Below are positions 21,718 through 38,464 of a stretch of DNA of 64,000 nt, one piece after another. Source of the DNA: Artocarpus heterophyllus (taxonomy: Eukaryota; Streptophyta; Magnoliopsida; Rosales; Moraceae); assembly GCA_025403435.1 (NCBI GenBank), contig CM046342.1, positions 15,998,519-16,062,518 on the forward strand, given 5' to 3'. Every line of letters begins with the position of its first letter. The first letter of the stretch is position 1. The notes beneath the pieces are model-generated. The model did not search any database, had not been told where the DNA came from, and saw only the letters and a program-made list of their open reading frames with translations. Position numbers and translations under genes: made by a program.

Positions 21718-23063
21718 CCCAAAACACCCCTATATTTTGTCAAAATACCTTTTTGTTCTTATTACGTAAATGCTCAAAACACCCTTATGTTTTTAAAATC
21801 GTACTCATAATACCCCTAAAGCAATTAAACTTTTGAAAATTTCAAGATTACCTTTATTTTTTTTATTGAAATTAAGATAACCTTTCCAATCTATATTAAT
21901 TGTTATTTTAAATATGATTTAACTTAAAAATTAAATAAAAAATAATTTAAAATGTTTAAATAAATATTTCCATTAAGCAAATATGTCACTTATGTTGAGA
22001 GTTTTTAACTTTTTTAGAATTGATTTTTTTTAGTATTTTGCTTTAATAATGTTTTAAATTGTATTTACTAAATATTAGGAAGGGTAATCTTGATTTTTGA
22101 AAGTTTAATTACTTCACAGGGTATTTTGAGTATGATTTTAAAAACACGGAGTGTTTTGGATATTTGCATAATAAGTTAGGAAAAAGTGTTATTTTGATAA
22201 AGTACAAGGGTATTTTAGATATTTTTCCTACTAATAAGAATAAGAATAAAAATAATAATAACAATAACAATAACAATAACAATAACAACAACAATAATAA
22301 TAAAACGAAACAAAGCTAAAAAGCCAAAACAAAACAAAGTTCAAGAAAAAAAAAAGAAACAAAACAAAGTTCTCCTAAAAACAAAACAAAACAAAACAAA
22401 GCTTAAAGGCTCTAGATAAAGCTCAAAGCAAACTTTCAACGGTGCACCGAGCAAAACTGAACAAACATAGAGAGAAAATAGTAATTCTATACGACCTGGG
22501 CTATAGGGTGAACATTTTGAAAATCTCAACCATTTTAATCAAAGTTTGGGTGGGTTAATTTTAAATTTATCCCACCCAATCAATCCAAAGTTCAAAATCA
22601 ACCCACTCAATTATTGTTTGGGTGGGTTAATGGGTTAGTTTGGTTGAGTAACATAAAAAGGAAAAAAAAAATTAAAACTAACAATTTAACCCAAAATGAA
22701 TCAAAAAGCTAAAATTCATAAGATATTGGTATTATAAAGGTCTAAAATTGTCTCAGTAAGTTACAACCAATATAAAGATAGAGGCACTGCAACACAAATT
22801 TAAATCAAATACATTAAGTCATAAACTAACAAATAACTAATAGTAGAAACCAATATAATAAAAATGCTAAGAAACATCAACCATTATAGTGCATAATTGC
22901 AGTTTCTAATTCCAAACATCTTCACTCAAACATCCTGATGAGCACACGCCTAATACATGGAGTAAGGATCCAATTCAAGTTTCAATCTGCCCGGTTACAA
23001 AAGCTAAAGCTAAAAAATTCAAAGAAACTCTTAATGGGCTTATTCAAAGCCTTTGGAGTGAGG
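21431..23063. other. Gene-free, AT-rich, with microsatellites
   Basis: Contains (AAT)n at 21686-21714, a compound (AAT)(AAC)n tract at about 22238-22303, AAAACAAAAC-type runs (22320-22400), and an inverted-repeat-like GGGTGGGTTAA/CCCACCCAATC segment (22547-22645). Leucine-rich open frames here are microsatellite translations. No gene recognised. Confidence 0.6.
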
Positions 23064-23163
23064 TGAAATAATATGCAAGTATATGCATGTCATGTTACAT
23101 ATTAAATCATTTTATAGACAACTTTATAAAATATGAAATAATATGCAAGTATATGCATGTCAT
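23064..23163. repeat. 30-bp direct repeat with 70-bp period
   Basis: TGAAATAATATGCAAGTATA followed by TGCATGTCAT occurs at 23064-23093 and again, identical, at 23134-23163. Confidence 0.85.
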
Positions 23164-24181
23164 TTTACAATAACTTTAAGTGGGCACTTTCCTAGACGAC
23201 ATGTTATAATGCATGAACATATTATCACAAGCAACACATAAAATTATAATATAAACATAAACAATAGATTTTTGACCGGGTCCTTTTGGATAATTAAATT
23301 ACAACCTATAAAATATAAGATAAAAAATTACAAGTCTTTTTGTAATTACATAAGTCCAAGCTCCATTGTTGTGGTCTTCATTGGGTGGTTTACTACGTTA
23401 AAAACTAGCGGTTTACTTTTTAAATTGATAGGCCCAAGTTCTTAACTGGGCAACAGTCCATTGGATTACTATAGGTAACCCAATGGACTTCATCTTCTTC
23501 CCACGAGTTATGCAGCTATCTTCAGATATCTCCTGCATTTGGCCGCCATTGGCTTCTTCGACGTTGCAGCCAAAGAATCATCGCTATTATTTAGCCCGAT
23601 GATTGTCGGTGAATGCTGGCCGACGATCTCTGGTAGTCATGGTGTCGCTCTACGATATGCACGGTATATGGCAGTGCTCTTCCGCGAGATTGCAGTGGCC
23701 GAGCGTAGCCTTGCTGCAGTCAGTTTGCTGTCGTTGGTTTGAAGGATTTTTTTCAAATCTTTTGAAGATCTATCAGGGTATCATCGCTTTCCTCTTTGAC
23801 ACTACGATCTTCCAAGCCAAGCCTCCACATCAATGGAAAGACGAATAGGCGTTAGAATGCAAGAATAAATTAATCTTACACTTTTTTGGATTTGCTATGT
23901 GCTCAACGCATGAGATAGCATACCTTTTTTTAAAAAAGAAGAAACTCTCAGTTTTTCTCTCTGCATATTCTGCAAAATATTACGTTTAAAAATTCTAAGA
24001 TAACTGTTATCTCTCCTCTTTTATAATTAAGTAGTTAATTATTTATTTAATTAATTTTAATTAATTTTAAATTTTAAAAACGACAAGCTAAACTCTATAG
24101 TGGGGGGAATCACATACACCCACTATCAGATATATGGGTAAGGCGCTAAATACCACCTTCATGTTTTTATTTTTTAAAAAA
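23164..24181. other. Gene-free interval
   Basis: AT-rich, with a slightly GC-richer stretch at 23490-23830 holding two overlapping short open frames (67 and 81 codons) without recognisable domains. I do not support them as genes. Confidence 0.5.
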
Positions 24182-24525
24182 ATCACGTACGTTTGTACGT
24201 TTATATATATAAATATATATATATCTCATGTAATGATCAAGAAAAATTTATTAATAAAATCTAATATTTAATTAGGTTTAATTAATGAATTTACCCATAA
24301 AAATTGTATTTTCTATAAAAATTATGATAATGTACAAATAAAAAGTGTCAATAATCACGTACGTTTGTACGTTTATATATATAAATATATATATATCTCA
24401 TGCAATGATCAAGAAAAATTCATTAATTAAATCTAATATTTAATTAGGTTTAATTAATGAATTTACCCATAAAAATTGTATTTTCTGTAAAAATTATGAT
24501 AATGTACAAATAAAAAGTGTCAATA
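24182..24525. repeat. Tandem duplication of a 172-bp unit
   Basis: ATCACGTACGTTTGTACG through AAAAAGTGTCAATA is present twice (24182-24353 and 24354-24525) with only a few substitutions, so the duplication is recent. The unit contains ACGTACGTTTGTACGT and a run of TA dinucleotides. Confidence 0.93.
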
Positions 24526-24626
24526 GGAAACTCCACTGCAGACCCGATGCAATGTTGGATATTAACAAATTCAGATTTTATGAGTTTAAAGACTCAAAAA
24601 TTTGTAAATAATATCCATAAAATGAA

Positions 24627-24664
24627 ATTTATATCACAATTAATTGTAGAATTGTGATATAAAT
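24627..24664. repeat. Perfect 15-bp inverted repeat (hairpin)
   Basis: ATTTATATCACAATT (24627-24641) is followed after 8 bases by its exact complement AATTGTGATATAAAT (24650-24664). Confidence 0.85.
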
Positions 24665-24839
24665 GGATAGATAATTAAGGTATAAACAAGATAGGAAGTC
24701 TACCAAAACCTTGAACTAATGCAAAAAAGGGGTCCGATGAGGTATAGGTATACTGCTAAGTGAAAACACATATACAAGAAATGCTATGTTTGGCTTTCAA
24801 AAGTAAACCAAAGGCAAAGTAGAATATCTTCTATAGTCT

Positions 24840-27433
24840 AAAAATACGTTTTTCACCGATTTTACCATGGCAGTATGAGAAAAATACTGTATGGTGAAAA
24901 AATTATACTGTGTAAAGTTTTGAAGCCCACTAAGTGACACCCATTGGAATTTTATTGGGCCACAATGCCATTAAAGGTGACCCAATCACAACTAGTCACC
25001 TTAGTCACCCAATTGATTACTTGGTGACTCACCACTTTCTTTTTTTTTTTAAAGCTAAGAGATAAGCCTTAATTAAGGGCTTAAGAAAAAGGTTTTTCTC
25101 ATTTCTTCTTCCTACCAAAACCAGCAGCCATAATAGCTCATTCTCAAAAATTTTCCCAAGCCCAAATTCTTGCAAAATTATCCCCACTAAGTTTCAAGCT
25201 TCAAGATTAAGGTTTTGTAAACTTTCAAGGTCAGAAATCCAAACTTTTTTCTTGAATTTTCTTCGGGTTTTACTTGGGTTAAGAGGGGAATTTGATACAA
25301 GGTTTCCTCATGTGAAAAGTGCTTAGGAAATTTGCAAAGGATCCCTTGGAGGCCTAGAATCATGAATTTTTCTTTTGGGTAAGTTCTAATTTTCAAACTT
25401 AAAGTTTATTTGGTTTTATTATTTTTTTTTTTATCATTTCATAAGGCATGTGACTATTTAAGCAAAAGAATGGTATGGTTGAATTTTTTTGAGTATGTGG
25501 TTTATGATGTGATGGTGTTGTGGAAATTAAGATTTAAATGTGAAAATTGTCGGTTTATGTAAAAATAGGTTAGTTTTGTAATTTTGATGGTAGTTTTGAA
25601 AAGAATGGTGATTTGGCATGAAAATGGTTTTAGGAAAGGTTGAATCTACCTTCACAGTGGCTAGAATGTTGTTTTAAAACTGATTTTTATAAAAATGACC
25701 CACGGACTAAATTGCACAGACAAGGTTTTTCTCGGTAGATTTAAAAAATGACCAAAAACATTCTTGTACAGTGAGAATTTTGAAAAAGTTAAAACACGAA
25801 AGTTGTAAATCTCAACGAAACTGTTAAGACTCATGAATAGTTCGTTGAAAATCGCCTTCGTTTGCGAGTTATTGATTTTACAAAAATTTGTTAAAATTGA
25901 AAAAAAAATTTAAAGGGCAAAAATGTCATTTTGCAAAAGGATTTTGGGTATAGTATTTTAAGCAAATATGTCCTTATGAAAAATGAAAAATTATGGTTTA
26001 AAGAGATTATTTTAGTTCTAGGGGTAAAATTGTCAAAATTTTCAAATAGGGACGAAATTGTAAAGTTTCATTAAAATGAGACATTGATGTGAAATAAGAA
26101 TATCCTACACCCCAGGGTATTGTTTTAAAATTAATAAGCAACAATTTTTGCTAAATAGCAAAATCGAGCTCAAAAAATTTAGAAAGGCCCATCTTGGGTA
26201 AAATCATCATTTTTCGCGAGTAACCCAAACTGCTCCAAAACGTTCCAAATAGGAAAATGGAATACTAATAAGATTTTCACCATTCGTTAGAAATGATAAG
26301 GTAGAACAAGATAAGGGAAAGAAAATCTGAGATCATTAGAGCGATAGATGGGTATATAACCAGCCTATTGATTAACGAATATTTTGTATTGACGCACAAG
26401 ATACAATAGTAGAAATGTGGCTAATAGCGTTATAATTGTCCAAACAAGAGCCTAGAAGATTAGGATAAGGGGGCTGGCTGAGATCGGCTAGCACAGCAGC
26501 CTAGTCACCTAAGTACCAATCCCACCTGCAGTATGAAATTGTAGGTATAAAATATGTATATATATATATATAATGTATGTACCTGTGTGTATATTATGAT
26601 GCATACCTATGTATATATTGAAATGTGTACCTGCGAGTATATAAAATAAGTACTTATGTGTATATTATGTCGTATACCTATACGTATATTGATATGTACT
26701 TGTGAGTATATAAAATATATACCGTGTGTACTATACAGTAGAAGAATTTTATGTTTTGTGTATAACATGTGAACATGACCTCATGCATGGTATGGTTATC
26801 AAAATAATTGGGCTGGTAAATACACCACCAAAAATAAGAAAAGTGCCGTACGGATTCCTGACTCAAGGGGAGTTTAAGGTTATTGTATGGTTTCAGTGTC
26901 ACGTTGACCTATGTGTGCAATGGTACGAACACCTAGGCCCTAGCTAAAGATAAAAAATGTTTATAAGAAAGTATAACTGGATCATGCAATTTAGTGAATG
27001 TGGTTGTGGGCTGTGTTGGGACTTACAACGCGCAAGCTCACTTAGTATTTCATGCTGTAGGTATCTCTACTAAAAGGTCAGAGTAACTTCACTGATGAGT
27101 TGGTGGTGGTGGAATATGAGCAATGTACAAAACTAGGTATGGATGCCGCCATAGACATGTTTCCTCTGTAATGTATTTTAAGTTATTTTGAAACGGGTTG
27201 TATAAAAGCTGTAATATAGTTAAGTAAGATAAAATCTCTTTTGAGACACATTATACATATTATGTGATAAAAAGAAAGTTTGCTTTTGTATATATATAAT
27301 TACAAAAGACGTTTAAGTATGTATGTGTGAAATTCTAGAAAAAAAAAAAAGAAAAAAGTATTTCTTAGATTTTCATTATTACGTAAGTAAGAAAAAGTGA
27401 TACAACACAGCCCAATAAAAGCGGGTTCTGACA
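24840..27433 (+). mobile_element. LTR-like segment, boundaries uncertain
   Basis: The segment has the style of a large gypsy LTR: a leader with CTTCTTCCTACC and TTCAAGCTTCAAG (25090-25210), a long AT-rich non-coding body, the phrase CGCAAGCTCACTTAGTATTTC near the 3' part (27029-27050), and an end GCGGGTTCTGACA at 27433. No target duplication or matching 5' end could be fixed, and no protein domain is present. Confidence 0.35.
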
Positions 27434-27688
27434 TCTCATATATATATATATATATATTCAAAATTAGTGATTCACGTCAATCTTTTATCATATATATATA
27501 TATATATATATATTAGTTTGCATTTATTTTGTTTTAAAGAGCAAGACGTATACGTGTATTATATATATAAATATATATCAAATTAAATAAATCGTATATA
27601 TATATATATATACATTTAAATTCAAAAATAAATCATATTCATTTAAGAATCAATTTTAAATTAATCAACTATTTAATTTTATGTACAT
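27434..27688. repeat. (AT)n-rich microsatellite region
   Basis: Successive TA-dinucleotide runs at about 27437-27458, 27490-27513, 27560-27580 and 27595-27611 in very AT-rich DNA. No gene. Confidence 0.8.
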
Positions 27689-28979
27689 GTTGGAAAAGAC
27701 AAAATGTGATCCCACCATACATTTGTCACACACAAAAATTAAAATATATTCAAATAATCTTATTATCCAAATATTATCAATTAATTAATTTAAAACATAT
27801 TTAATTAAACTTATTAATCAAATATAATCAATCAATTAATTAACTAATGCTCAGTGAAATGTAACAACATTTATCACATTATATTATGTGTCACAGAGAA
27901 AATTTTTCTGTGTTATATTAATATTTCTAGTGTGAATAATTAGTTCATAATTCAATAATTCTAAATTAAATATGTATCGTTCATTCTACGCATTAAATCT
28001 AGTATAGTGTTATAGAGGTGGCATTGGGGACCTATGGACTTCTAACCAAAGCTCTAATAAATTTGACAATAAATTAAACTTTTTAATCAATGTGCCAAAT
28101 TTATTAGTTTCAGTATTATTCCACTAAAAAATTTAAACTGTACTCTTGAAATTATAGTGAGAATTACTCAAAGAAAATTAGCGATAGTCCATTGATATAA
28201 TCATTACATATAAGTTAGTTCTCCATAAATAGTTAATAATAAGAGCTAGGTTCAATTTCCGTATACCTCTCTTATTACATATTTATTCTTAAGTTCTAAT
28301 AATTCTCTAATGAATAGTTGCTTCATAATCTTATTATGAATGAGCACTCTACTGTTCAAAGCTCGAATCGTTATTCAAGAGAGCTATTTTTCTAACTTCC
28401 ATAAGGAAGGAATAGATTTCGTATTTGTATAATATTATTCGCAGACATTTATTCTATTATGTTTCTAAGATGTTAAGTTATGATCTGCATTTAAACAAAT
28501 CTTACCATACAAGTCAAAAAATATAACGTTATAAACAAGAGTCTTAGGATTAAGATTGTCATATATATGATCATCATAGTGATAAATTTGAATACTTTAT
28601 TTATAACGGATAATTATTAGAGATTCATAATTTATCTGATCTAGTATTATATAATCTTATTATATAAAGTACTTTCAATCTAATATCTCTACATTAATAG
28701 CCCAGATAAGACTATTTCATTCTAAATGAGATTAGACCGTAAGATCCCAAACTTTAATTAATTATTATAGACTATTTAGATTGTTATCTATAAATTTTAT
28801 CTCTAAACATATAACACTTATATGCTAATTTATAGTCACATAAATAATCATAGAATTTTCTTGATGTTTACAAAAGTATTTATAATACATATAAGCAATT
28901 AAAAATAATTATAAATATCACTTTATTCATTTTTAACAATATGTATGATGTCGTAGCTTATAAAGCACCAACCCCAACA
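27689..28979 (-). mobile_element. Probable copia-type LTR, solo or fragment
   Basis: Starts TGTTGGAAAAG and ends ACCAACCCCAACA, so the ends form the inverted repeat TGTTGG/CCAACA usual for copia LTRs. It is very AT-rich and non-coding, interrupting the repeat that continues at 28980. A convincing 5-bp duplication is not visible. The orientation is a guess. Confidence 0.4.
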
Positions 28980-29464
28980 AATCCACCTTAAAGCACCATT
29001 TTTAACTATGAACAATGGCATTACCACCCAAAATCCACCAAAACTTACATAAAACTCCAAGAACGTACAAAACCACAATTTATCCGCAAAAATTACGAAA
29101 TAAAGAAAAACACAAAAATTATAAAGGACAAAAATCCACAACTTAGAGGAAAACAAGTCTATCATCAGCCTTCAAATCTTGCCTCTAGAGCTCGACGAGG
29201 ACTTGACCATTGCATGCAGAGGATAGAGGAGATCCAACAATGTCTTTCGTGTGGTTGGCTGATTGCGGCAGGGAAACTTGTAATTTGCCCCAGATTTTGT
29301 GGCCTTGAGATCTACACCTTACCATAATGAGACCCACGTTGTTAGTAGTAAATGAAGGCATTTTCTGATCTGTTTTTCATTTGTGGGCGGGGGATAGTTT
29401 GAACAATTTACCCAACGCCACTTGTGTCTACAAAATCGAAAATAAAATAAAAGAGGGTACATAA
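28980..29464. repeat. Interspersed repeat, paralogous to 21165-21430
   Basis: Same block order as 21165-21430, about 7.8 kb away, followed here by CAGATTTTGTGGCCTTGAGATC and then the (AAT)n tract at 29473-29508. No gene recognised. Confidence 0.65.
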
Positions 29465-29471
29465 CCTAATC

Positions 29472-29472
<1 letters not shown>

Positions 29473-29508
<36 letters not shown>
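29473..29508. repeat. (AAT)n microsatellite at the left edge of copy A
   Basis: About twelve AAT units. A matching (AAC)(AAT)n tract opens copy B at 45601-45630, so the duplication boundary lies in or at this microsatellite. Confidence 0.85.
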
Positions 29509-29510
<2 letters not shown>

Positions 29511-29946
29511 CAAAAAGAGCTTAAAGGATCTATAAAAGAGAGAGAGAGAGAAAATTACATAAAATTATGTAACTAAATACATTATGCTCTTTCACGTCTG
29601 AATTTATATTTCATTTTAAAAACAAAACAAAACAAAAACGCTACACCAAGCAGGCTGAAAACACACATAAAGAGAAAAGGCAGAACTGGGAAATGTTGAA
29701 AAGGGTTGGTTCTCGGGAACAGCACTGGGCCTAGTCGTACAAGTTGAAACAATACAATATTATCCACAACCAGAAAGCTAACAAATTAATGGAGCCAAGA
29801 TCGTCAGCATCGACGACAGCCTTTATCAAGCGCAAAAGTTTTTGGGTTAAAAAAAAAATCTCTCTAATTCAGGTAAAATACAAAAGAGTATCAGTGCCAT
29901 CCTATTTAAAATATATTTAATAGAACCCGCGTTTATCAGGCGTCGC

Positions 29947-29953
29947 TATAAAC
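29947..29953 (+). promoter_or_regulatory. TATA-like box upstream of the first intact GH1 gene
   Basis: TATAAAC lies 320 bp before the ATG. The matching place in copy B (about 46128-46135) reads CTTAGAAAC, without a TATA core. Whether either start is used is unknown. Confidence 0.3.
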
Positions 29954-30272
29954 AAGTATGGCCTTTATTTGTCTTTTAATGGATGAAACAAAATCCGACA
30001 ATTTTTCTTCATCGATAAAAGAAAATGTATTTTAATTATCAGATTATGATTTTAACAATCTGATTTATGATTCTTCATGTTAAAAATCTATGGTGTGTAA
30101 GTCAGACTTGTCTCCAATGATATATCAGAAGGTTAAAAGTTCGTCAATCGACTAAAACACTTGTTGCTTATCGGTAAAGTAAAATTAATCTCTCTACGGT
30201 AAAAATTGCCAAATAAACGGGATTTGTTAAGTTTCCAAAGGAAGTTTTGATAGAGTGGAGTTAAGGGTAGAG

Positions 30273-35399
<5,127 letters not shown>

Positions 35400-36375
35400 A
35401 CTGTTGTAAATCAATTACGTGTGGATGCCACCATTTAATACTACACAAGATGCAATATGTTTATTTTATCGCAAATAATCATCTCTCATTTAGACCTTAT
35501 ATCTTCCCATAATTCCCCTCAAATTCATGTACTATATCTCCTCATAATTCATAATAATTTGTACGTAGTTTCTTCATGTTATTTGTTGAACTAAAACAGC
35601 GGTGTTTTAAAGACGATGGATGAAAAGTTGTTTGAGGTTTACAAACGTGTTTTTGTTCTTCAAATGACAACGTTTGCGAACCTAAAACCCATTTATACAT
35701 CGTCAAAGTTCAAATAAAGCTACTCTTTGATGTTAAATGCTGTTTTTTCAACTTTGGAGCATATCTTATGGTAAAAAGACGTCATGTTTGCATAGAATGA
35801 ACATGAACACATTTTGTTCTCTTATCTTGATTTACATGTCTAAACTTCATGTTAATTAAATGGCATATTATTTTAGGTTTACAAATCAGTTATGTTGAGT
35901 GAGTGAAAGGAGTATCAGCACCATGCATAGATCTTTTCTCTGAGTTTCAGGGCATCAACCTATTTAAATTATAGTCTGTTTGGGAGGGTGCTTGGATCGA
36001 TTTTTATAGTTCGAACCCTTTTTTGGTTTAAATTATGTGAAAAAAATATTGTAATAAAAACCGGTTAGAACAGTGATTGCCATATAAGGGCTTATTTTAT
36101 TAAAAAGTGTTTCATTGAAAAAGCTTATAAAAAAAGTGAGAAATGACTTAAAAGCGTGTTTAAAACACAAGTTCGGTTCAACTCATTCCCAATTTAACTG
36201 GTTGCGTTACAGTATTTTTTTCTCAAAAAAATTGAATTACTATAGTGTTTTCAATTCGAATTGACAATTTAAGCTAGCTATTTAAATCCTTATGAAATGG
36301 AAGGAAAATGTAAGGTCAAAAAAATCTATAATTTACTTGTTTCAAAAAGTGTAGGGGAAGCAAAAGAAAGAAAAG
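35400..36375. other. 3' flank of GH1 copy A
   Basis: 3' untranslated and intergenic AT-rich sequence, collinear with 51648-52628. No further coding region recognised. Confidence 0.6.
35713..35718 (+). terminator. Possible polyadenylation signal, GH1 copy A
   Basis: AATAAA 314 bp after the stop codon, conserved in copy B. Plant poly(A) signals are loose, so this is only suggestive. Confidence 0.25.
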
Positions 36376-36599
36376 TGTTAATGATTAGGAATTAAAGGGA
36401 AGAACTCTTCATTGATTGATTAATTCAATACATAGATCATTATACATTCGGTACAAGAGAAAGGTTAGGAACCAATCACACAAAAAATCAAGAAACTACC
36501 CTAACTAAATCTGTGTAATTTAAATAAAACTAATTCTCCCGCAAAATTAGGGATTTTCCCACAAAATCTCCTAACAAGATTCCCTACTCATATTTTACA
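36376..36599 (-). repeat. 3' LTR of the copia remnant, copy A
   Basis: 224 bp with TG...CA ends, adjacent on its right side to the polypurine tract (minus strand CTTGAGGGGGAGCG). Confidence 0.75.
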
Positions 36600-38415
36600 A
36601 CGCTCCCCCTCAAGCTGATAAATGGATGCCTTCCATTCCAATCTTGCTAACCAAAATATTGGAAAACCGTACTTGACAATCCCTTTGTAAGAACATCTGC
36701 TAGTTGATCCTTGGAGGAGACAAACGGAGTACAGATTAATCTGTTATTTAACTTCTCCTTTATGAAGTGCCTGTCAACTTCAATATGCTTCGTTCGATCA
36801 TGTTGTACTTGATTATGAGCAATACTTATTGTCGACTTTTTGTCGCATTATAACTTCATTGGACCCTTCCATTTTATTTGCAAATCATCAAGAATTATCT
36901 TCAGCCACAATAATTCACATATTCCCAGTGCCGTTGACCTAAATTCTGATCTTGCTATCACACTTTGCTTCCTGCTCCTCCATGTAACAAGATTACTGCC
37001 TAGAAAGGTACAATAGCCTAAAATTGATCTTCTATCAACGAGTAAACATGCATAATTCACATCTGTGTAGGCTTTTAGAGTCATACCTCCTCCTTTCTTA
37101 AACAAGATTCCTCTCGTGGGATTACCCTTCAAATACTAGAGAATTCCTGTGCACTGCCTTGAGATGTATTTCTTTAGGATTGTGCATAAATTGGCTAACA
37201 ACGCTTACTGCAAAAGCAATGTTGGGCCTAGTATGTGCCAAGTAGATCAATCTCCCCACAAGCCTTTGGTAAGAACTCTTATCTACCATGGTGTCTTCTG
37301 CAACATCACACAGTTCGTGGTTAAACTCAATAGGTGTCTCAACCATTTTACACCTTAGTTTTCTAGTTTCCTTCATCAAATCAAGAATGAATTTTTGCTA
37401 TGATATAAAGATTCCTTGCTTCAAGTGGGCCACTTCAATACCTAGAAAGTATTTTAACTTTCCAAGCTCTTTGATATCAAACTCCTTTTCGAGACATTTC
37501 TTCAAATTCTGCATATCCTCTACGTCATTGCCAGTCACTATGATGTCATCAACATACACCAACAGTGCCATCACTCCCCCTGACATTGAGCACTTCACAA
37601 CTAAAGTGTGGTCGCCTTGGCTCTATCTATAACCCAAGGCAATCATTGCCTTAGAAAATCTTCCAAACCAAGCTCTTGGTGATTGCTTTAGACCGCATAA
37701 GGCTTTCTTTAGCTTGCATATCATACCTTCCTTAGACTTAAAACCAAGAAGGACTTCCATATAAATCTCTTCTTCGAGATCTCCATGCAAGAAGGGATTC
37801 TTTACATCAAATTGTTGTAAGCTCCACCCAAAATTAGTAGCTACTGAAAGGAGGACCCGTACAGTATTCATTTTTGCAACTGGAGCAAATGTCTTAAGGT
37901 AATCTATGCCATAGGTTTGAGAATACTCTTAGGCCACCAATCTTTCCTTGGCTCCAAAAAACCATCAGACTTGTATTTCATAGTAAAGACCCATCGATAA
38001 CCCACCAACTTCTTTCCTTCCGGTAAACTGACCAACTCCCAAGTCTTGTTTTTCTCCAAAGCTTCCATCTCTAGCTTCAGAGCATTCTCCCATTTCTTGT
38101 TTCCTAATGCCTTAGATAAATTTCTCAGAATGGGAATTGTATGAAGGTTACTAAGGAAGGCTCTATGTTTTTGGGATAAATTTTGGTAGGACATGAAGAG
38201 GTATAAAGGATGTTTTGTGCAGGTTCGTGTGCCTTTCCTAAGAGCAATGGGTAGGTCTTTGTCACTTTGTTCCTTAGGTTCATGGTTCGGTTCAGAACAG
38301 CTAGGTGGTTGTAAGGTGGTCTCGACTGGCCTAGAGGTTGTCTTGGGTGATTGAACAGTGGCTTGATTTAGGGATTGAAATTGCACAGTTCGAGATGTTG
38401 GCACTTTCTTCCTGT
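36376..38415 (-). mobile_element. 5'-truncated Ty1/copia remnant, copy A
   Basis: On the minus strand the order is RT (38464 to about 37400), RNase H, then a polypurine tract GAGGGGGAGCG and one LTR (36376-36599, TGTTAATG...TTTTACA). The 5' LTR, gag, protease and integrase are absent: coding sequence starts abruptly at the junction with the CACTA TNP2 remnant near 38415. The same truncation exists in copy B, so it predates the duplication. Confidence 0.88.
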
Positions 38416-38464
38416 AATAAAGTTCGAAGAATAGTTGTTTGACACTTTCAACGAAGAAAGCCAT
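36610..38464 (-). pseudogene. copia pol fragment (RT and RNase H), copy A
   Basis: Open segments 38464-37904, 37871-37623, 37598-37398, 37379-37122 and 37132-36848 together give the copia [51 protein letters not shown], and catalytic LLVYVDDIIVTGND. RNase H follows (AYTDVNYACLLVDRRS) with the C-terminal DQLADVLTKGL near 36700. Frame changes and stops between segments show it is dead. Confidence 0.88.

Noticed and set aside
22109..22294. Leucine-rich 61-codon frame
   Set aside because: Translation of the AAT/AAC microsatellite.
23539..23848. Two overlapping short open frames in a GC-richer patch
   Set aside because: No domain, no second exon and overlapping frames; not enough for a gene call.
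27689..28979. Complete copia element
   Set aside because: Only LTR-like sequence without primer site, coding region or clear target duplication.
30255..30272. Upstream in-frame GTG as the start of GH1 copy A
   Set aside because: Plant translation starts at ATG; the ATG at 30273 gives a proper hydrophobic signal peptide, and the same holds at 46474 in copy B.
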